From Delphinus delphis (lineage: Eukaryota > Chordata > Mammalia > Artiodactyla > Delphinidae): a stretch of 64,000 nucleotides of DNA. The DNA is taken from positions 56,698,947 through 56,762,946 of the forward strand of contig NC_082696.1 in NCBI RefSeq assembly GCF_949987515.2, in the 5' to 3' direction. The notes under the pieces are model-generated. The model had not been told where the DNA came from. It worked only from the letters and a program-made list of their open reading frames with translations, and made no database searches. Of the stretch, positions 11,481 through 22,320 are shown one piece after another. Every line of letters starts with the position of its first letter. The first letter of the stretch is position 1. Both the position numbers and the translations under genes were made by a program.

Positions 11481-13815
11481 ACCTCCTAGGTGAATGTTTT
11501 TTCCTTTCCTTTGGATCTCAAATCCAGCACTTAATCATTTGCATCATTTAGGCTCCACTGTCCTCCTACTGTCCCTGTGTTATAAAGCCTTAACCCTCTA
11601 TAATACCAACCTTCATTCCTTTGCCAGATTGTTGCCATTCTAAATTTATGGTTTCCGGTATGAGATGAGCATTCATTTGCCACCTGAAAAATCCTTTTAT
11701 GGTTTATTAATCAATTTCCTCTCATTTTTGGTGGTAAGGTCAAACTTTTGCCTCTGTCTTTAAAAATTCCATCTCATCTTCTTTTGAATAGTCTTGGCAG
11801 ATCTCAAAGAAAATAGGAGTCATTTTGGTGGAACTCTCTTTTACCATATTTTTTCTCCCCCATTCACCTTCTGCTTCCCATATTACAAACATATCTGCAC
11901 TTTGACTCATCCATCCCTCCATGTTCATCCTTCCATCCAAGTCTTATCACTAGAACCATGATTCTCTCTCCTGCGTTCTCAGGGACCCTGCTCCCCTAAG
12001 TCATAGTCTTTCTTCTGGTTATTCAACCTCTCTCTTTCTCTATTGGCTCTACTCTGATTATAGAATTGTGCTCAACTCTTTCCTGTATTTCTAAAAACTC
12101 TCAACCGCATGCATTTCGCTATTTCTTGCCTCTTCTCCTTTTCTTTTCAACCAAGTTCCTTGAAAGAGTAGCTAGTACCCATTTTATTTCCCCATTTCCT
12201 CCCTTTCTGTTTATCTTTTCTTTAAATAAATTTATTTTTATTTTTATTTTTGGCTGCGTTGGGTCTTTGTTGCTGCGCACGGGCTTTCTCTAGTTGTGGC
12301 GAGCAGGGGCTACTCTTCTTGTGGTGCACGGGCTTCTCATTGCAGTGGCTTCTCTTGTTGTGGAGCACGGGCTCTAGGTGCGCGGGCTTCAGTAGTTGTG
12401 GCTCGCGGGCTCTAGAGTGCAGGCTCAGTAGTTGTGGCACATGGGCTTAGTTGCTCTGCAGCATGGGGGATCTTCCCAGACCAGGGCTCGAACCCATGTC
12501 CCCTGCGTTGGCAGGCGGATTCTTAACCACTGTGCCACCAGAGAAGCCCTCCATTTATCTTTCACCCACTGAAATTTTCTTTCACTGACCATTTTTTTTG
12601 AAACTATGTGTACTAAAGTCATCTAAGACTTGAGAGTGGCTAAGTACACTGGACTCTCTAGCATGACATTTGAAACTTTCTTTTTTCATGTGATACCACT
12701 TTCTTCATATGACAGCTCTTTGCTGATCTCTTAGGACTCTGTCCTTGGCCCTGTACTGTCTACTCTCAAGAGGTTTTTCGGGGTACATGGATAGGTTTCA
12801 TGACATTCATGCAGCCTCTGAAATGGATTACAAAATGTTTATATGTGTATATGTCTATTTTCTTAGGGAGAGGGTCCACAGGTTTATATATATAAATAAT
12901 TTGACTTAAAGGAATATGTTCATCCATGATTTTAACTATGTTGAAGTGATAACACTAAATTCTGTACTTCCAGCCCAGACCTGTGATAGGAAACCCCAAA
13001 CTGTATATCCCACTTGATGGCCCATGATCAGAACTTTCCAAAGCAGAATTAATCATCTTTCGTCTTCCAGTATGCCCTCTGTACCCATACACTCTGCTGT
13101 TCTGCTTCTCCTGAACCAGAAATATGGGTGTCCTGCCCTTTTCCCCTTGATCTTCACATCCTGTCCCGTGAATTTATTCTATGTCCCCAATATAAGTATC
13201 TCTCAGATCCATCCTTTTCTGCCTTTCCCTGCCTCAGTTGTATCCTCTGTCTCTCACCTGGTTTCTTGAAAAAACTTTCCAACTGGTTTGCTTGTCTTCA
13301 ATTTAACCCCACCTTTCATCTGTTCACTACACTTATATTTGAGTCATTTCTGTACAATATGTTAAATTTTTTATCAGGATAAAAAATGCTTAAATTGAGA
13401 CATGTTGTTGGATCTCTGCTTACATCTTTAATCTTATTTCATGAGTCTCCAAATGTACTATTATATAGGGATTTTTTAAGCAATAATCTGTTATTTTAGT
13501 TTTCTTCTTTATATCTCTACCTTGGAGTAACCTTTTCTTCCCCACCAGGTCAGCTCATTCAAGTCCTTTAAATCTCAATTTCCTTTCTTCTTATCTACCT
13601 TCCTTCTCACCTCTTAGGTGTTTTCTCCCTTGTCTTCCTGCAGTTATATCTACACAATTATTGCAACTAGTTTCCTTTCTTTTCAACCATACTGTAAACT
13701 TGTTATTTAGGGCAGCTGCAGTCATACCAAAATTTTTATTCTTTTAATCTCTAGATCCTTGCAGTGTATCTAATATATTGTGGGTGATCTATAGATATTT
13801 GCTGATTAAATGAAT
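11480..13815 (+). mobile_element. Long, degraded LINE-2 (L2) relic
   Basis: Scattered stretches follow the order of the L2 consensus on +: 'ttccttgaaagagta' near 12147, 'ggactctgtccttggccctgta' near 12734, 'ccagcccagacctg' near 12970, 'gcagaattaatcatctttc' near 13041, and a 3' end with 'tatttgctgattaaatgaa' near 13795-13813. The element is split by a younger SINE at 12221-12550. L2 is an ancient mammalian LINE, inactive in placental mammals. The left boundary is uncertain. Confidence 0.6.
12221..12550 (-). mobile_element. Long CHR-type SINE nested in L2
   Basis: Same body as the 10.05 kb copy: AT-rich tail on the left ('aaataaatttattttt'), 'ggctgcgttgggtctt', and on the right the tRNA-derived head ending 'gagaagccct'. 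A short, imperfect duplication ('tttatctttt' / 'tttatcttt') flanks it. Confidence 0.88.
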
Positions 13816-14906
13816 AACCAAAGATTTAAAATAGGCTTTCTCATTTTGACCTTTATACATTTCAGGTACCCTTAAATGTTGGTGATCTTTTTACTGGTAC
13901 AGAATACAATGAGTTTTGAAGAATAGAGTTCTGTAAGCCTTATTTATACTCAGTGCCTAGCACAGTTCCTACTAGATAGGAGATACTCAAGTATTTGTGA
14001 ATAAATGATTTATAGGTGACTATGAGGAAATGAGCTGTTACATCTTACAGTGTTGGTCATTTAACTGGAGGAAGAAAATAGATAAAACCAAATTAGAAAA
14101 CCAAGTAATGTGCTTTACTTCATTTTTTGACAAGTATAACTCATACTGATGATTTTGATGAGCCCTCAGGAAGCTTTAGAGTTTCCTGTTTGTGCAGTGT
14201 ATAACAAACAGTGTGACCTCATTACCAGGCCCCATTGTTAGATCTCTTCTTAGAGTTTCAGTGTGAGTGGTATCTTGTTTTGTTAGGGTTTGTTAGGTTT
14301 GTGAATTAGAGTAAAAATCAATGAACTCTTACTGCCTGCTTTTTAAAGAGAGGGACAGGACATTCAGATTATTGTGAGATATGTCTAAATGATGAAAGTA
14401 GTGGTCCCAAATACTTGTTAATTCATAAGACCTTGCCTGAGGCAGAATAGCCCATATATCCCATGTCTCTTGTTCTGATTCTACATTTTGAAAACACTAA
14501 CGTGTGAGGTTAAAAAGTAGGTTCCGAGGCAGAATACTGTTCAGTTTAGTGTCAAGACCTTTCTTTAAAGACTTCTGACTTAATGTCAGTCATCATGAAT
14601 AGCGTTCTTGTCTTTGAATAGAATTCTCTCAATCTAGGTAGAGAATTTAAACTCCAGTGCCCTAAGGCATACATTGTATGCTTTACTTCTCAATGGATGA
14701 TGTTAACTATGTTCCATCTGTAGGAGAATTGAGAAAAAAGTCATTCAGTTCACTTTCAGTAAGACCTTGTTGAGAAAGACTGCTGGGAAGCAGATTGTAC
14801 AACCTAACTCAAGCCACCGAATTCTTAGTATAGACGGAAACTCCTTGGTTACTATTGATTTGAGACAAAATTGAATGGTGACTTCAGAATGAAAGATACT
14901 ATCTCT
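13816..14906. other. Non-coding DNA, possible L2/MIR 3' fragment
   Basis: Around 13950-14005 the text 'cagtgcctagcacagttcctactagataggagatactcaa...aataaatga' resembles an L2 or MIR 3' end on +. The remainder shows nothing I can assign. Confidence 0.5.
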
Positions 14907-14907
14907 A

Positions 14908-15104
14908 AAACTGGTTCTCAAAGTATGGTCCTTGACCTGCTGCATCACTGGAGAATGTGTTGGAAATATAAAATTTTTGTGCCCCATCACAGTGCCATCT
15001 GATCTGCTGAATCAGAAACTTGGAGGTGAAGAATAGGGTGGTGGGGCTTAGCAATTTGAGAAGCCCTCCGGTGACTCTGATGCACACTAAAGTTTGAGAG
15101 TCTC
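14908..15104 (+). mobile_element. MER5A-like hAT (Charlie) DNA transposon fossil
   Basis: The ends read 'ctggttctcaaagtatggtcc' and 'gcacactaaagtttgagag', near-inverted to each other. The middle has the MER5A phrases 'ctgaatcagaaact' and 'aagccctccggtgactctgatgc'. Its length of about 197 bp fits this non-autonomous family. Confidence 0.82.
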
Positions 15105-15474
15105 TTTGCTGTCCACTGACTCCTACTTTCATTTCTTCTTCCAGATGCTCCAGAAAGTATGTTATCTAGTGTTAGAAAAATCCAGATGTGGTTCTCGGAA
15201 TCATCTCGTTTCCAGAAATGCTCTCCTAAATTCATTCCCAATGGATACTTGAAATTTGAAGTCAGCTATCTAGGGAGTTTATTTGCAAATTGGATCATTT
15301 TACTTTTCTGATTAAAGTTCTTCAGTGTGGTGTGGATAATCCATCCGTTTTTTGCCCCAGCCATTCTCATACCATTTCCTTACAGATTTGTAATGCAATC
15401 ATCTATGTTTTTTAATCTTTTGTGTTTCTGATTTCTAATCTAATTGTATTTTGCTCAGAAAATATGAGCTATAT

Positions 15475-15638
15475 CAGGGGTCAGCAGACTAATTTGGTCA
15501 CCCTGAGCCCAAGAATGGTGTTTTTTTGTTTTGTTTTTTTAAAGGAAAAAAAAAAAGCAAAGATTATACAGCAGAGACTGCGTGTGGCCTGCCAAACCTA
15601 AGTATTTACTCTCTTTCTGCAAAGTTTGTTGACCCCTG
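15475..15638. mobile_element. Small hAT-type DNA transposon fossil
   Basis: Terminal inverted repeats CAGGGGTCAGCAGACT and (reverse complement of the right end) CAGGGGTCAACAAACT bound about 164 bp. An imperfect 8-bp flank duplication (AGCTATAT / ATCTATAT) fits hAT insertion. The subfamily was not identified. Confidence 0.7.
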
Positions 15639-15659
15639 ATCTATATGACACTTACTTTT

Positions 15660-16600
15660 TGAAATTTGTTGAGATTTACTTTATGGCCTCGTATACATAG
15701 ACCATTTAAAATTGTTACAAGTGTACTTGAAAAGAATATATATTTTCATATATGTTAGGTTAAATTTACTAATTTCACGGCTCAAGTTCCCTGTTTTTTG
15801 TTGAATTTTTGTTGATTTGACCTATCAATAGTTAATCAATTATTGAACTTTCACTTTGATGTTGGACTTGTTACTTTCTTTTGGAGATCTATTTGTTTTA
15901 ACTATTTTGAGGCTATTCCATCAGGGCATGCAAATTCAAAAGTTTTATACCTTCTTAGTGAGCTGTATCTTTTATTATTATGTAGAGAAGTGGGTTTTTT
16001 TTGTTTTTTTCCCCCCATCCCTAATAATACCTTTTGTTTTTAGAGTCTATTTTGTCTGATCTGATACTATTGATATAGCCACCAGCTACTTTTGGTTATT
16101 ATTTAACCAAATATTATTATTATTTATTTGGTTATTATTTACAGCTACTTTTGGTTATTATTTATAGGAGGATCTTATTCTATCTCTTAACTTTCAACCT
16201 TTCTCTGTCCTATTTTAGGTATAGCTCTGGTGTTTACTTGATCGCTGTTTAGTAATTCAGTCTGTCAATCTTTTGGGTGTTAAGATTAATTCATTTACAT
16301 TTATTGTGAGTATCGATATATTTGGACTTGTTTCTCTTTGATCTACTTAATGTATACTTTGTCTAGTTGTAACAGCATACTGGGTTATTTCTTCAGATCT
16401 CTCTTTCAGGTCACCACTTTTCACTGTATTTAATCTGTTGTTTAACTTATATATTGATTGTTTTTAATTTAACAAGTATTTATTTTTAAAAGTTATATTT
16501 TCAAATTTGCCTAGTCATTTTATTATTATTCATTATTTTTAAATTCTCTCTTATTTTGTTAAACATTTCATACAGTTATTTTATATCTAATTACACTAAT
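15660..16600 (-). mobile_element. Probable ancient L1/HAL1 fragment
   Basis: T-rich sequence with phrases typical of antisense L1 ('tttgtctgatctgatactattgatatagcc', 'tcaggtcaccacttttcactg'). It includes a local duplication at 16083-16105 and 16142-16164. Heavy decay leaves boundaries and subfamily uncertain. Confidence 0.5.
16083..16164. repeat. Local duplication, period 59 bp
   Basis: The 23-bp word beginning 'cagctacttttggtt' occurs at 16083-16105 and again at 16142-16164, separated by an ATT-rich spacer. Confidence 0.8.
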
Positions 16601-16861
16601 ATAGGAGCCAGAGATTTTTCCAAGTATTAAGCTTTGTAATAACTTCAAAGGGTATATGCAGTCAAGAAGAGCAGAAACAAGGAGTGGTCTGAGACATCCT
16701 ATATGTCCCCCTAGTTGTTCTTTCTTTCAGTCTCACAATAGACACATGCTCTTTGGCCCAAACAATTAGTGAGGTCTCTTAATTGAGTTTTGTTGGTCTT
16801 TTCACACTGTGAGAAGTGTTTGGGTTATAAAACATCTCTATTTTAGACTAGAGTAGGTTTT

Positions 16862-17078
16862 TATAAGCTCTGCACTATTGACATTTGGGGCTAGATAATT
16901 CTTTGTTGTGAGGAGGCTGTCCTGTGCCTTATAGTATGTTTAGCAGCATCACTGGCCTCTACCCACCAGAAAAGTAGTACCCTCCCAACCCCCCAGATGC
17001 GATGTCCCAAAGTGTTACCAGATTTGCCAAATGTCCCAACGGGGGCAAAATCATCCCTATTTGAGAACTGTCCTAGGG
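16862..17078 (-). mobile_element. MER20-like hAT (Charlie) DNA transposon fossil
   Basis: Read on the minus strand, this matches the MER20 layout: 'gggatgattttgcccc', 'gacatttggcaaatctgg', 'gtgggtagaggccag', and near the far end 'ccccaaatgtcaatagtg'. Its length of about 217 bp fits the family. MER20 copies are known to carry enhancer activity in mammalian endometrial stroma. No such role is shown here. Confidence 0.8.
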
Positions 17079-18077
17079 ACTTACATAGTTTATGTGACAT
17101 CCTCCAGGCAGTCATGCCTTATAAACATTGTAGTTTTGTTGTAATAAGCTATCTTAAACCAGGTAACCCTCTAAGAGTATTCCATAGATGAGGACTCCCC
17201 TCATAGCAAATATAATTAGTCTATTTGCCAAAAGATTAGTTGTTTAGTTGTTAGCATATAAACAAGATTAGGTCAGATTACCTGACTTCTTTCTTTCCCT
17301 GGGAATTCTCCCCTTCCTCAGCTGCTCTAATTCTTTTCTCATTCTTCAGTCTCCCTGTTACCATGGTCTCCTTTTCTCCAGTTTTCTTCCTTTTATTATT
17401 AACCAAATAGTTAATGAGTGCCAAAAATATCTTAGTACTGTTTTGTTTGCTAGGGGAGATCAGTGAAATGAAGGTCTTTTTTGTCATGAAGCTTACTCTT
17501 TGTGGGGTAAGACAATATATAAATAAGTAAATAAATAAGAGAATGTCAAATATTAATTAGTGCCTATAAAAATAATTGAAATGTTGTACTATGATAGACA
17601 GTAACTGAGTAGCTGCCCTGTCTAAGATTGAGTGGTCAAAAAAGGCCCCATGTCAGGAGGCATCTTTTAAGCCAAGACTTTTGTGTCAAGGAGTCAGCTG
17701 TATGAGGATCAGAAGAACATTCCAAGTAATGCAAATGCAAGTAGGTGGAAACATGCTTGATACTTTAAGAAGAGAAAAAGCCAGTGAGACTGAAAGTAAG
17801 GGATAATGTGAAATGAAATCAGTGAGTGTAAAATGAAATTGGAGAAAAGATGGGCAGGTGCTTTTATCTCTCTCAATATTATTGGCTGTAGTAATACAGT
17901 ATTTGACACCTGTACTTAGGAATTGGTAGAATTCATTTGAAGGAATGTTATGGTAGTACCCACAAACAAGTGGGTTTTTTTTTTTGTCTGTTTCTTTTTC
18001 ACCTATAAGCCAATGAATTATTAAATAAACTACTTGGGTAGAAAATGTGTCAGGAGAATTTTTCAACATTGGTAGCA
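17079..18077. other. Non-coding DNA upstream of the start-codon exon
   Basis: No coding exon or clear repeat. Near 17518-17541 there is a short AAATA-type simple repeat. The 130-codon minus-strand open frame (17686-18078) lacks any recognisable motif and is taken as chance. Confidence 0.45.
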
Positions 18078-18194
18078 ATTGCTTTTTAACTAATTAGTTT
18101 CTTTTTTTCTTGTACAGGCTAATTTGTTGAATTTGATTACCTCTCCCACCTCCTCTCTACAGATAAATATCATCTTGTTTTGTTTCAGTTTCAG
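18078..18194 (+). promoter_or_regulatory. Cluster of candidate 3' splice sites for the ASCC3 start-codon exon
   Basis: Four AG acceptors with pyrimidine-rich lead-ins precede the start codon: AG at 18116-18117 (branch-like 'tttttaactaa' about 25-30 nt before it and a long T-tract), 18161-18162 ('cctcctctctacag'), 18187-18188 and 18193-18194 (tandem 'tttcagtttcag'). Which one is used cannot be settled without transcripts. All would keep the same coding exon and the upstream ORF at 18207. Confidence 0.6.
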
Positions 18195-18206
18195 GTTTCT
18201 CGTTGT

Positions 18207-18218
18207 ATGGATCGCTGA
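18207..18218 (+). promoter_or_regulatory. Three-codon upstream ORF (ATG GAT CGC TGA)
   Basis: A minimal upstream ORF encoding M-D-R ends 11 nt before the ASCC3 start codon, in a different frame. It would be in the mRNA whichever of the upstream acceptors is used. Such short uORFs commonly lower or condition downstream translation. That effect here is an inference. Confidence 0.6.
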
Positions 18219-18229
18219 TTGAATAATAG

Positions 18230-18319
18230 ATGGCTTTACCTCGTCTCACAGGAGCCTTGCGCTCCTTTTCAAATGTCACCAAGCAAGATAATTATAATGA
18301 AGAAGTGACTGACTTACAG
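18230..18319 (+). CDS. ASCC3: ASCC3 coding exon 1 (residues 1-30, partial gene)
   Basis: ASCC3 is the 3'-5' helicase subunit of the activating signal cointegrator complex. It unwinds DNA so that ALKBH3 can repair alkylated bases, and it splits collided ribosomes in the ribosome-quality trigger complex. This exon encodes the invariant N-terminus MALPRLTGALRSFSNVTKQD and continues to residue 30. The start is secure because an in-frame TAG lies immediately before the ATG (18227-18229). The exon ends in phase 0 at the donor CAG|gtaaac. The full protein is about 2,200 residues in human, with two Ski2-like helicase cassettes. Only the first 465 residues are encoded in this window. Position -3 of the start is T, so the Kozak context is not optimal, although +4 is G. 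Confidence 0.95.
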
Positions 18320-18399
18320 GTAAACATTTTAGATGAAAACCATTATAAACATAAGATACGGGCAGATATTTGGCATTCTTTTTCTCAATTCTGTGTGCT

Positions 18400-18622
18400 T
18401 TTTTTTGTTTGTTTTTGGCTGCATTGGGTCTTTGTTGTGGTGCACAGGCTTCTCTCGTTGTGGCACGCAGGCTCAGTAGTTTGGTGCCTGGGCTCTCTAG
18501 TTGTGTTGCGCAGGCTTAGTTGCCCCGCAGCATGCGGGATCTTAGTTCCCCGACCAGGTATCTAACCCGCGTCCCCTGCATTAGAAGGCTGATTCTTAAT
18601 CACTGGACCACCAGCGAAGTCC
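18400..18622 (-). mobile_element. Older tRNA-derived SINE (CHR-related)
   Basis: Reverse-complement SINE with 'ggctgcattgggtctttgttg' at the tail side and the head 'gaccaccagcgaagtcc' at right. It is shorter and more diverged than the other long copies. The short word TGTGTGC flanks it (18392-18398 and 18624-18630). It begins only 80 bp after the donor of coding exon 1. Confidence 0.82.
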
Positions 18623-19421
18623 TTGTGTGCATTTTTAAAAATGGAAAGTTTTACCTTTTTTGGTATTATACCAAGAAGGGGAATGTGCATATTGATGTTT
18701 GCTGTGGGAATACTTATCTTAAGCACTTACAAGTTTATTGTGAAAGAGAACAAATAGAACTATGATATTGAATCCTTTGTTAACTTTTCTGTTCCTAAGA
18801 TACCTGCCTCAATTAATTTTGTAATTTAATCCAGTAATTTACCTCTAGATCATCTGAGTAAGTTTTCAGATCTCTGGTCAAATTCTTATCAAATGTGAAT
18901 ATTAATCTTTTAAACTCTATAGCTGGTCTCATAATTCACTTCTGTCTTGTCCTTATAATTGGTTGTGGATGTAATAGGCCTAAAGGTCCATGAACTGTGC
19001 ATATGAAGGAAAGATCCATTTAATATAGTATATGAAGGAACTGGCCCTATGCTGTTTTTTAAAAAGCAGCAGTCCCTTTTCTGACTCCTTATTTGACTCT
19101 TGTAGAATATTAACATTGTTTCCTAGTAGGTTGGAATTTTATTGCTTAAAGCCCTTATGCAGTTTTACAATTAATAGCTTCACTGAAAGATTGATACTAG
19201 GAAAAAAAGATTTGTAACAGTCTTTAGGTAGATTTTTCCTCTAATGATGATACAGAATTTTGCTACACACAAAACAGTTAACCTTCTTTATGATGGGAGC
19301 TATTTTGCATTTTCACAGCAATTAAAATAAGGATATATTCTATACAGTTAATTAATATTGCTATCTTAAACTTGAATTATTTCCTCTCATTGCCTAACCA
19401 AGGCCCTTTACAAGTTATTTT

Positions 19422-19642
19422 TTATTTATTTATTTATTTATTTATTTTTTGCGGTACGTGGGCCTCTCACTGTTGTGGCCTCTCCCATTACGGAGCACAC
19501 ACTCCGGACGCGCAGGCTCAGTGGCCATGGCTCACGGGCCCAGCTGCTACACGGCATGTGGGATCCTCCCGGACTGGGGCACAAACCCGCGTCCCCTGCA
19601 TCGGCAGGCGGCCTCTCAACCCCTGCGCCACCAGGGAAGCCC
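19422..19642 (-). mobile_element. Short CHR-type (CHR-2-like) SINE with TTTA-repeat tail
   Basis: The tail on the left is a (TTTA)n run at about 19422-19446, followed by the 'gcggtacgtgggcctctcac' body and a right head 'ccaccagggaagccc'. A perfect 13-bp duplication TACAAGTTATTTT flanks it at 19409-19421 and 19643-19655. Confidence 0.93.
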
Positions 19643-20401
19643 TACAAGTTATTTTATATAAGAGACGCAGCAGAAGATTTTAAAATTTGAAAGTTATAAG
19701 GACGACATGCTCATCCCATGTCATTTAATTTGTCTTTGTAGGCTTTTAAACACATTTTCCCCCTCTGGGGGAAGAAAGTGGCAGATATAATGAGCCTCAT
19801 TTTAATGTAATTTTTTATCTTGGGAAATATCCAACATATACAAAAGAGAGAGAAAAGTAACGTGAAGCTTTGTGTACCTATGACCCATTATAACAACTTA
19901 ATTCAACTTAGGGCCAGTCTTATTTCATCTCTACATTTGCCTGTTTTCCTCCCCTTAAACCCAGATTAATTAGCTCCATTTCAGTTTAGAAAACTGAGGC
20001 AGGGAAGTAATAGTGAATTATGAAAGTAATAGGAATAGTGTCAATAGAACCAAGAGGAAAATTACAGTTTTCTGTCAGACCTGCTACTTTTCATTTGGTC
20101 ACAAGACATCATGAAGTTTAATCCATGGATCAAGTCCAATGATATGAAGTAAAATTTTTATTGCTTTCTGTGTCAGTTCTTGAGAATGGAAAGATTTATA
20201 GTCTCAAGGAAAGTGTGTGTATAGATAAGAATCTCCTGGATGCCTAACTTGTTCTAGGATCAGACTTAGGAAAGCAATACTGATTTGAATATATTGAACC
20301 TGTCATAGGAGTCTTATTTTCTTTAAATGCCTTTCATCAAAAAGCATCACATAAAGTTCTTATATACAGTATGGTTTAAGCTATGTTAAAAATGAGCAGG
20401 A

Positions 20402-20712
20402 GGGGCCTTCCCTGGTGGCACAGTGGTTGAGAATCTGCCTGCCAGTGCAGGGGACACGGGTTCGAGGCCTGGTCTGGGAAGATCCCACGTGCCACGGAGC
20501 AACTGGGCCCGTGAGCCACAACTGCTGAGCCTGCGCATCTGGAGCCTGTGCTCTGCAACAAGAGAGGCTACGATAGTGAGAGGCCCATGCACCGCAATGA
20601 AGAATGGCCCCCACTTGTCGTAACTAGAGAAAGCCCTCGCACAGAAACGAAGACCCAACACAGCCAAAAACAAACAAACAAATAAATTAAAAAAATAAAT
20701 TAAAAAAAAAGC
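20402..20712 (+). mobile_element. Long CHR-type SINE, sense orientation
   Basis: The head 'ggccttccctggtggcacagtggttgag' contains an A-box-like start, and 'gggttcgaggcc' is the B box. The body has the short-type middle followed by the long-type 3' part ('cgaagacccaacacagcc') and an A-rich tail (AAATAAATT)n. The flanks share GAGCAGGA at 20394-20401 and 20713-20720. Confidence 0.88.
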
Positions 20713-21062
20713 GAGCAGGAAAATGGAAAAGAGGTATGTGGGGTGTTACCGATTGTTATCTGGATGTTGGACATTTTGCTTTTTACTTTGCCGTATGAAA
20801 ATTATTTCATAATGAGTATTCATTGTGATTAAACTGTAAAAAAAGAAGCTTTTTTAAAACATCTTTAAACAAATGAGATTCTTTTAAATCACAGTTAAAT
20901 AAAGCTCCTTCTGGGAGCTGTAAATTTGGATGTGAGTAGATACAATTTTGAATTCTTGTGGGTAGTGCCAAGTTGTATAATGTAATGCAAAATATATGTA
21001 ATAAATGATAGAATTGAGAAAATCTTTAATCAGTATGTTCTGTATTATTCTGTCTGTTTCAG

Positions 21063-21213
21063 TTGAAGCGGTCTAAACTTCATGAACAAACTGTAGGTTT
21101 GGACCTGACATGGATGAAGATTGTAAAATTTTTGAATGAAAAGCTGGAGAAGAGTGAAATGCAAAGTGTAAATGAAGACTTAAAAGATATATTGCAGGCT
21201 GCAAAACAAATAG
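21063..21213 (+). CDS. ASCC3: ASCC3 coding exon 2 (residues 31-81)
   Basis: This 151-nt exon follows the acceptor 'ctgtttcag' and encodes LKRSKLHEQ through LKDILQAAKQI, plus the first base of a valine codon completed in the next exon. The donor is ATAG|gtatag (phase 1). In human ASCC3 the N-terminal segment of roughly residues 1-200 binds ASCC2, so this exon contributes to complex assembly. The charged, helical look (EKLEKSEMQSVNEDLKD) agrees with the coiled-coil predicted for this part of the protein. The join to exon 3 restores KQIVGTDNGKEAIES without any frame break. Confidence 0.95.
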
Positions 21214-21809
21214 GTATAGTTTTGTTATTTTTTTTAATCCACTAAAGTTCAAAAATAGATGCCTTTTAAACTGTATACTATAGAGTGAAAGGTTAAAATT
21301 TCCAGGGAAGTATTCATAATTATGAGACAGCCTTATCTATCAAGGAGCTTAGGATTCAGGGAGGCAAAAGTAGTAATTATAATACAGTCAACTTGAGGGA
21401 TTTATAGGAATTTAGAGTTTTAAACCACTGTCTTTATTGAAATAAGGATTAGGGTAAATTAAAAATTTTCTGTAGTTGGAAGGAACCTTAAGATGCCCAC
21501 CTAACACACAGTGAGGGCCAGTACTGAAGCTGAACTTTTCTTCAATTCCTGTTGCACACTAATATTTACATCATTTGATTACATTTGAAGGAAATTGTAG
21601 TTAGAGATTGTAACACTGCGCTTAACACAAGTTAGTTTCCCAAAATTGAAGACAGAGTAAAACAAATCATGTGACTCTTTGGTAAAACATCTGAGTTTGT
21701 TCATGGAAATTCATTGTCCCGTTCCAGACTCCGATAATTAAAAAGCATAGTTAACACTACTGTAGTTCTAACTTCAAATTCAGGTTTCTACCTATAAAAA
21801 GTTCAGACT

Positions 21810-22320
21810 GATAACTTTGGCTCTGTATGATCTGGCCTTCACCTTTCTCTCTGACCTTGAGCCATCCTTGCTTTCACTAACTGTGCTTCAGACACATGGC
21901 CTTTTCTTACTTCTGCAAACTCACCAGGTTGGTGCCTATTTGGGGATCGTTGTACATGCTGTTTCCTGTGCTGAGAATGTTCTTCTGTCCTAATCTTAGA
22001 GTGTGTAGATCCTTTCTTGTTATTCTGAGCTCACCTGAAAATTATTTCCTTAATGAGGCCTTCGCTGATCATCTAATCTTAAGCGGTTACCTAGTCATTC
22101 TTTATCTTGTAACCCTCGGTAACATTTTCTCCATAACATTTATTATCTGATATTTTGCTTGTTTGTTTATTGCCTGTGTTTTGCTACTAGGATGTAAGTT
22201 TCATGAGAATAGGATTTTATTTTTCTTGTTCAACAAACTCCATCCCCAGTGCTTAGAATAGTGCTTGGTATATTTTAGGGTCTTAATAAAATTTCACTTG
22301 ATAAATAAATGAAAAAGTTT
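21810..22320 (+). mobile_element. LINE-2 (L2) 3' fragment
   Basis: Follows the L2 3' region on +: 'ctgtatgatctggcc', 'tctctgaccttgagcc', 'atgctgtttcctgtgctgagaat', 'aggatgtaagtttcatgagaa', 'catccccagtgcttagaatagtgcttgg', and an end 'ataaataaatga'. The 84-codon open frame inside it is an L2 by-product. Confidence 0.8.

Larger units (their letters stand above)
18320..21062 (+). other. ASCC3: ASCC3 intron (2.7 kb)
   Basis: The intron starts gtaaac and ends 'ctgtttcag'. It holds three SINEs (18.4, 19.4 and 20.4 kb) and otherwise AT-rich sequence with no exon-like open frame. The 111-codon read-through from coding exon 1 into the intron runs into an antisense SINE and is not treated as coding. 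Confidence 0.85.

Noticed and set aside
17686..18078. 130-codon frame on the minus strand
   Set aside because: No motif, no homology that I recognise, and it overlaps the pyrimidine-rich acceptor region of ASCC3 on the other strand.
18230..18565. 111-codon open frame starting at the ASCC3 ATG
   Set aside because: Only the first 30 codons are exon. After the donor at 18320 the frame runs into intron and an antisense SINE.
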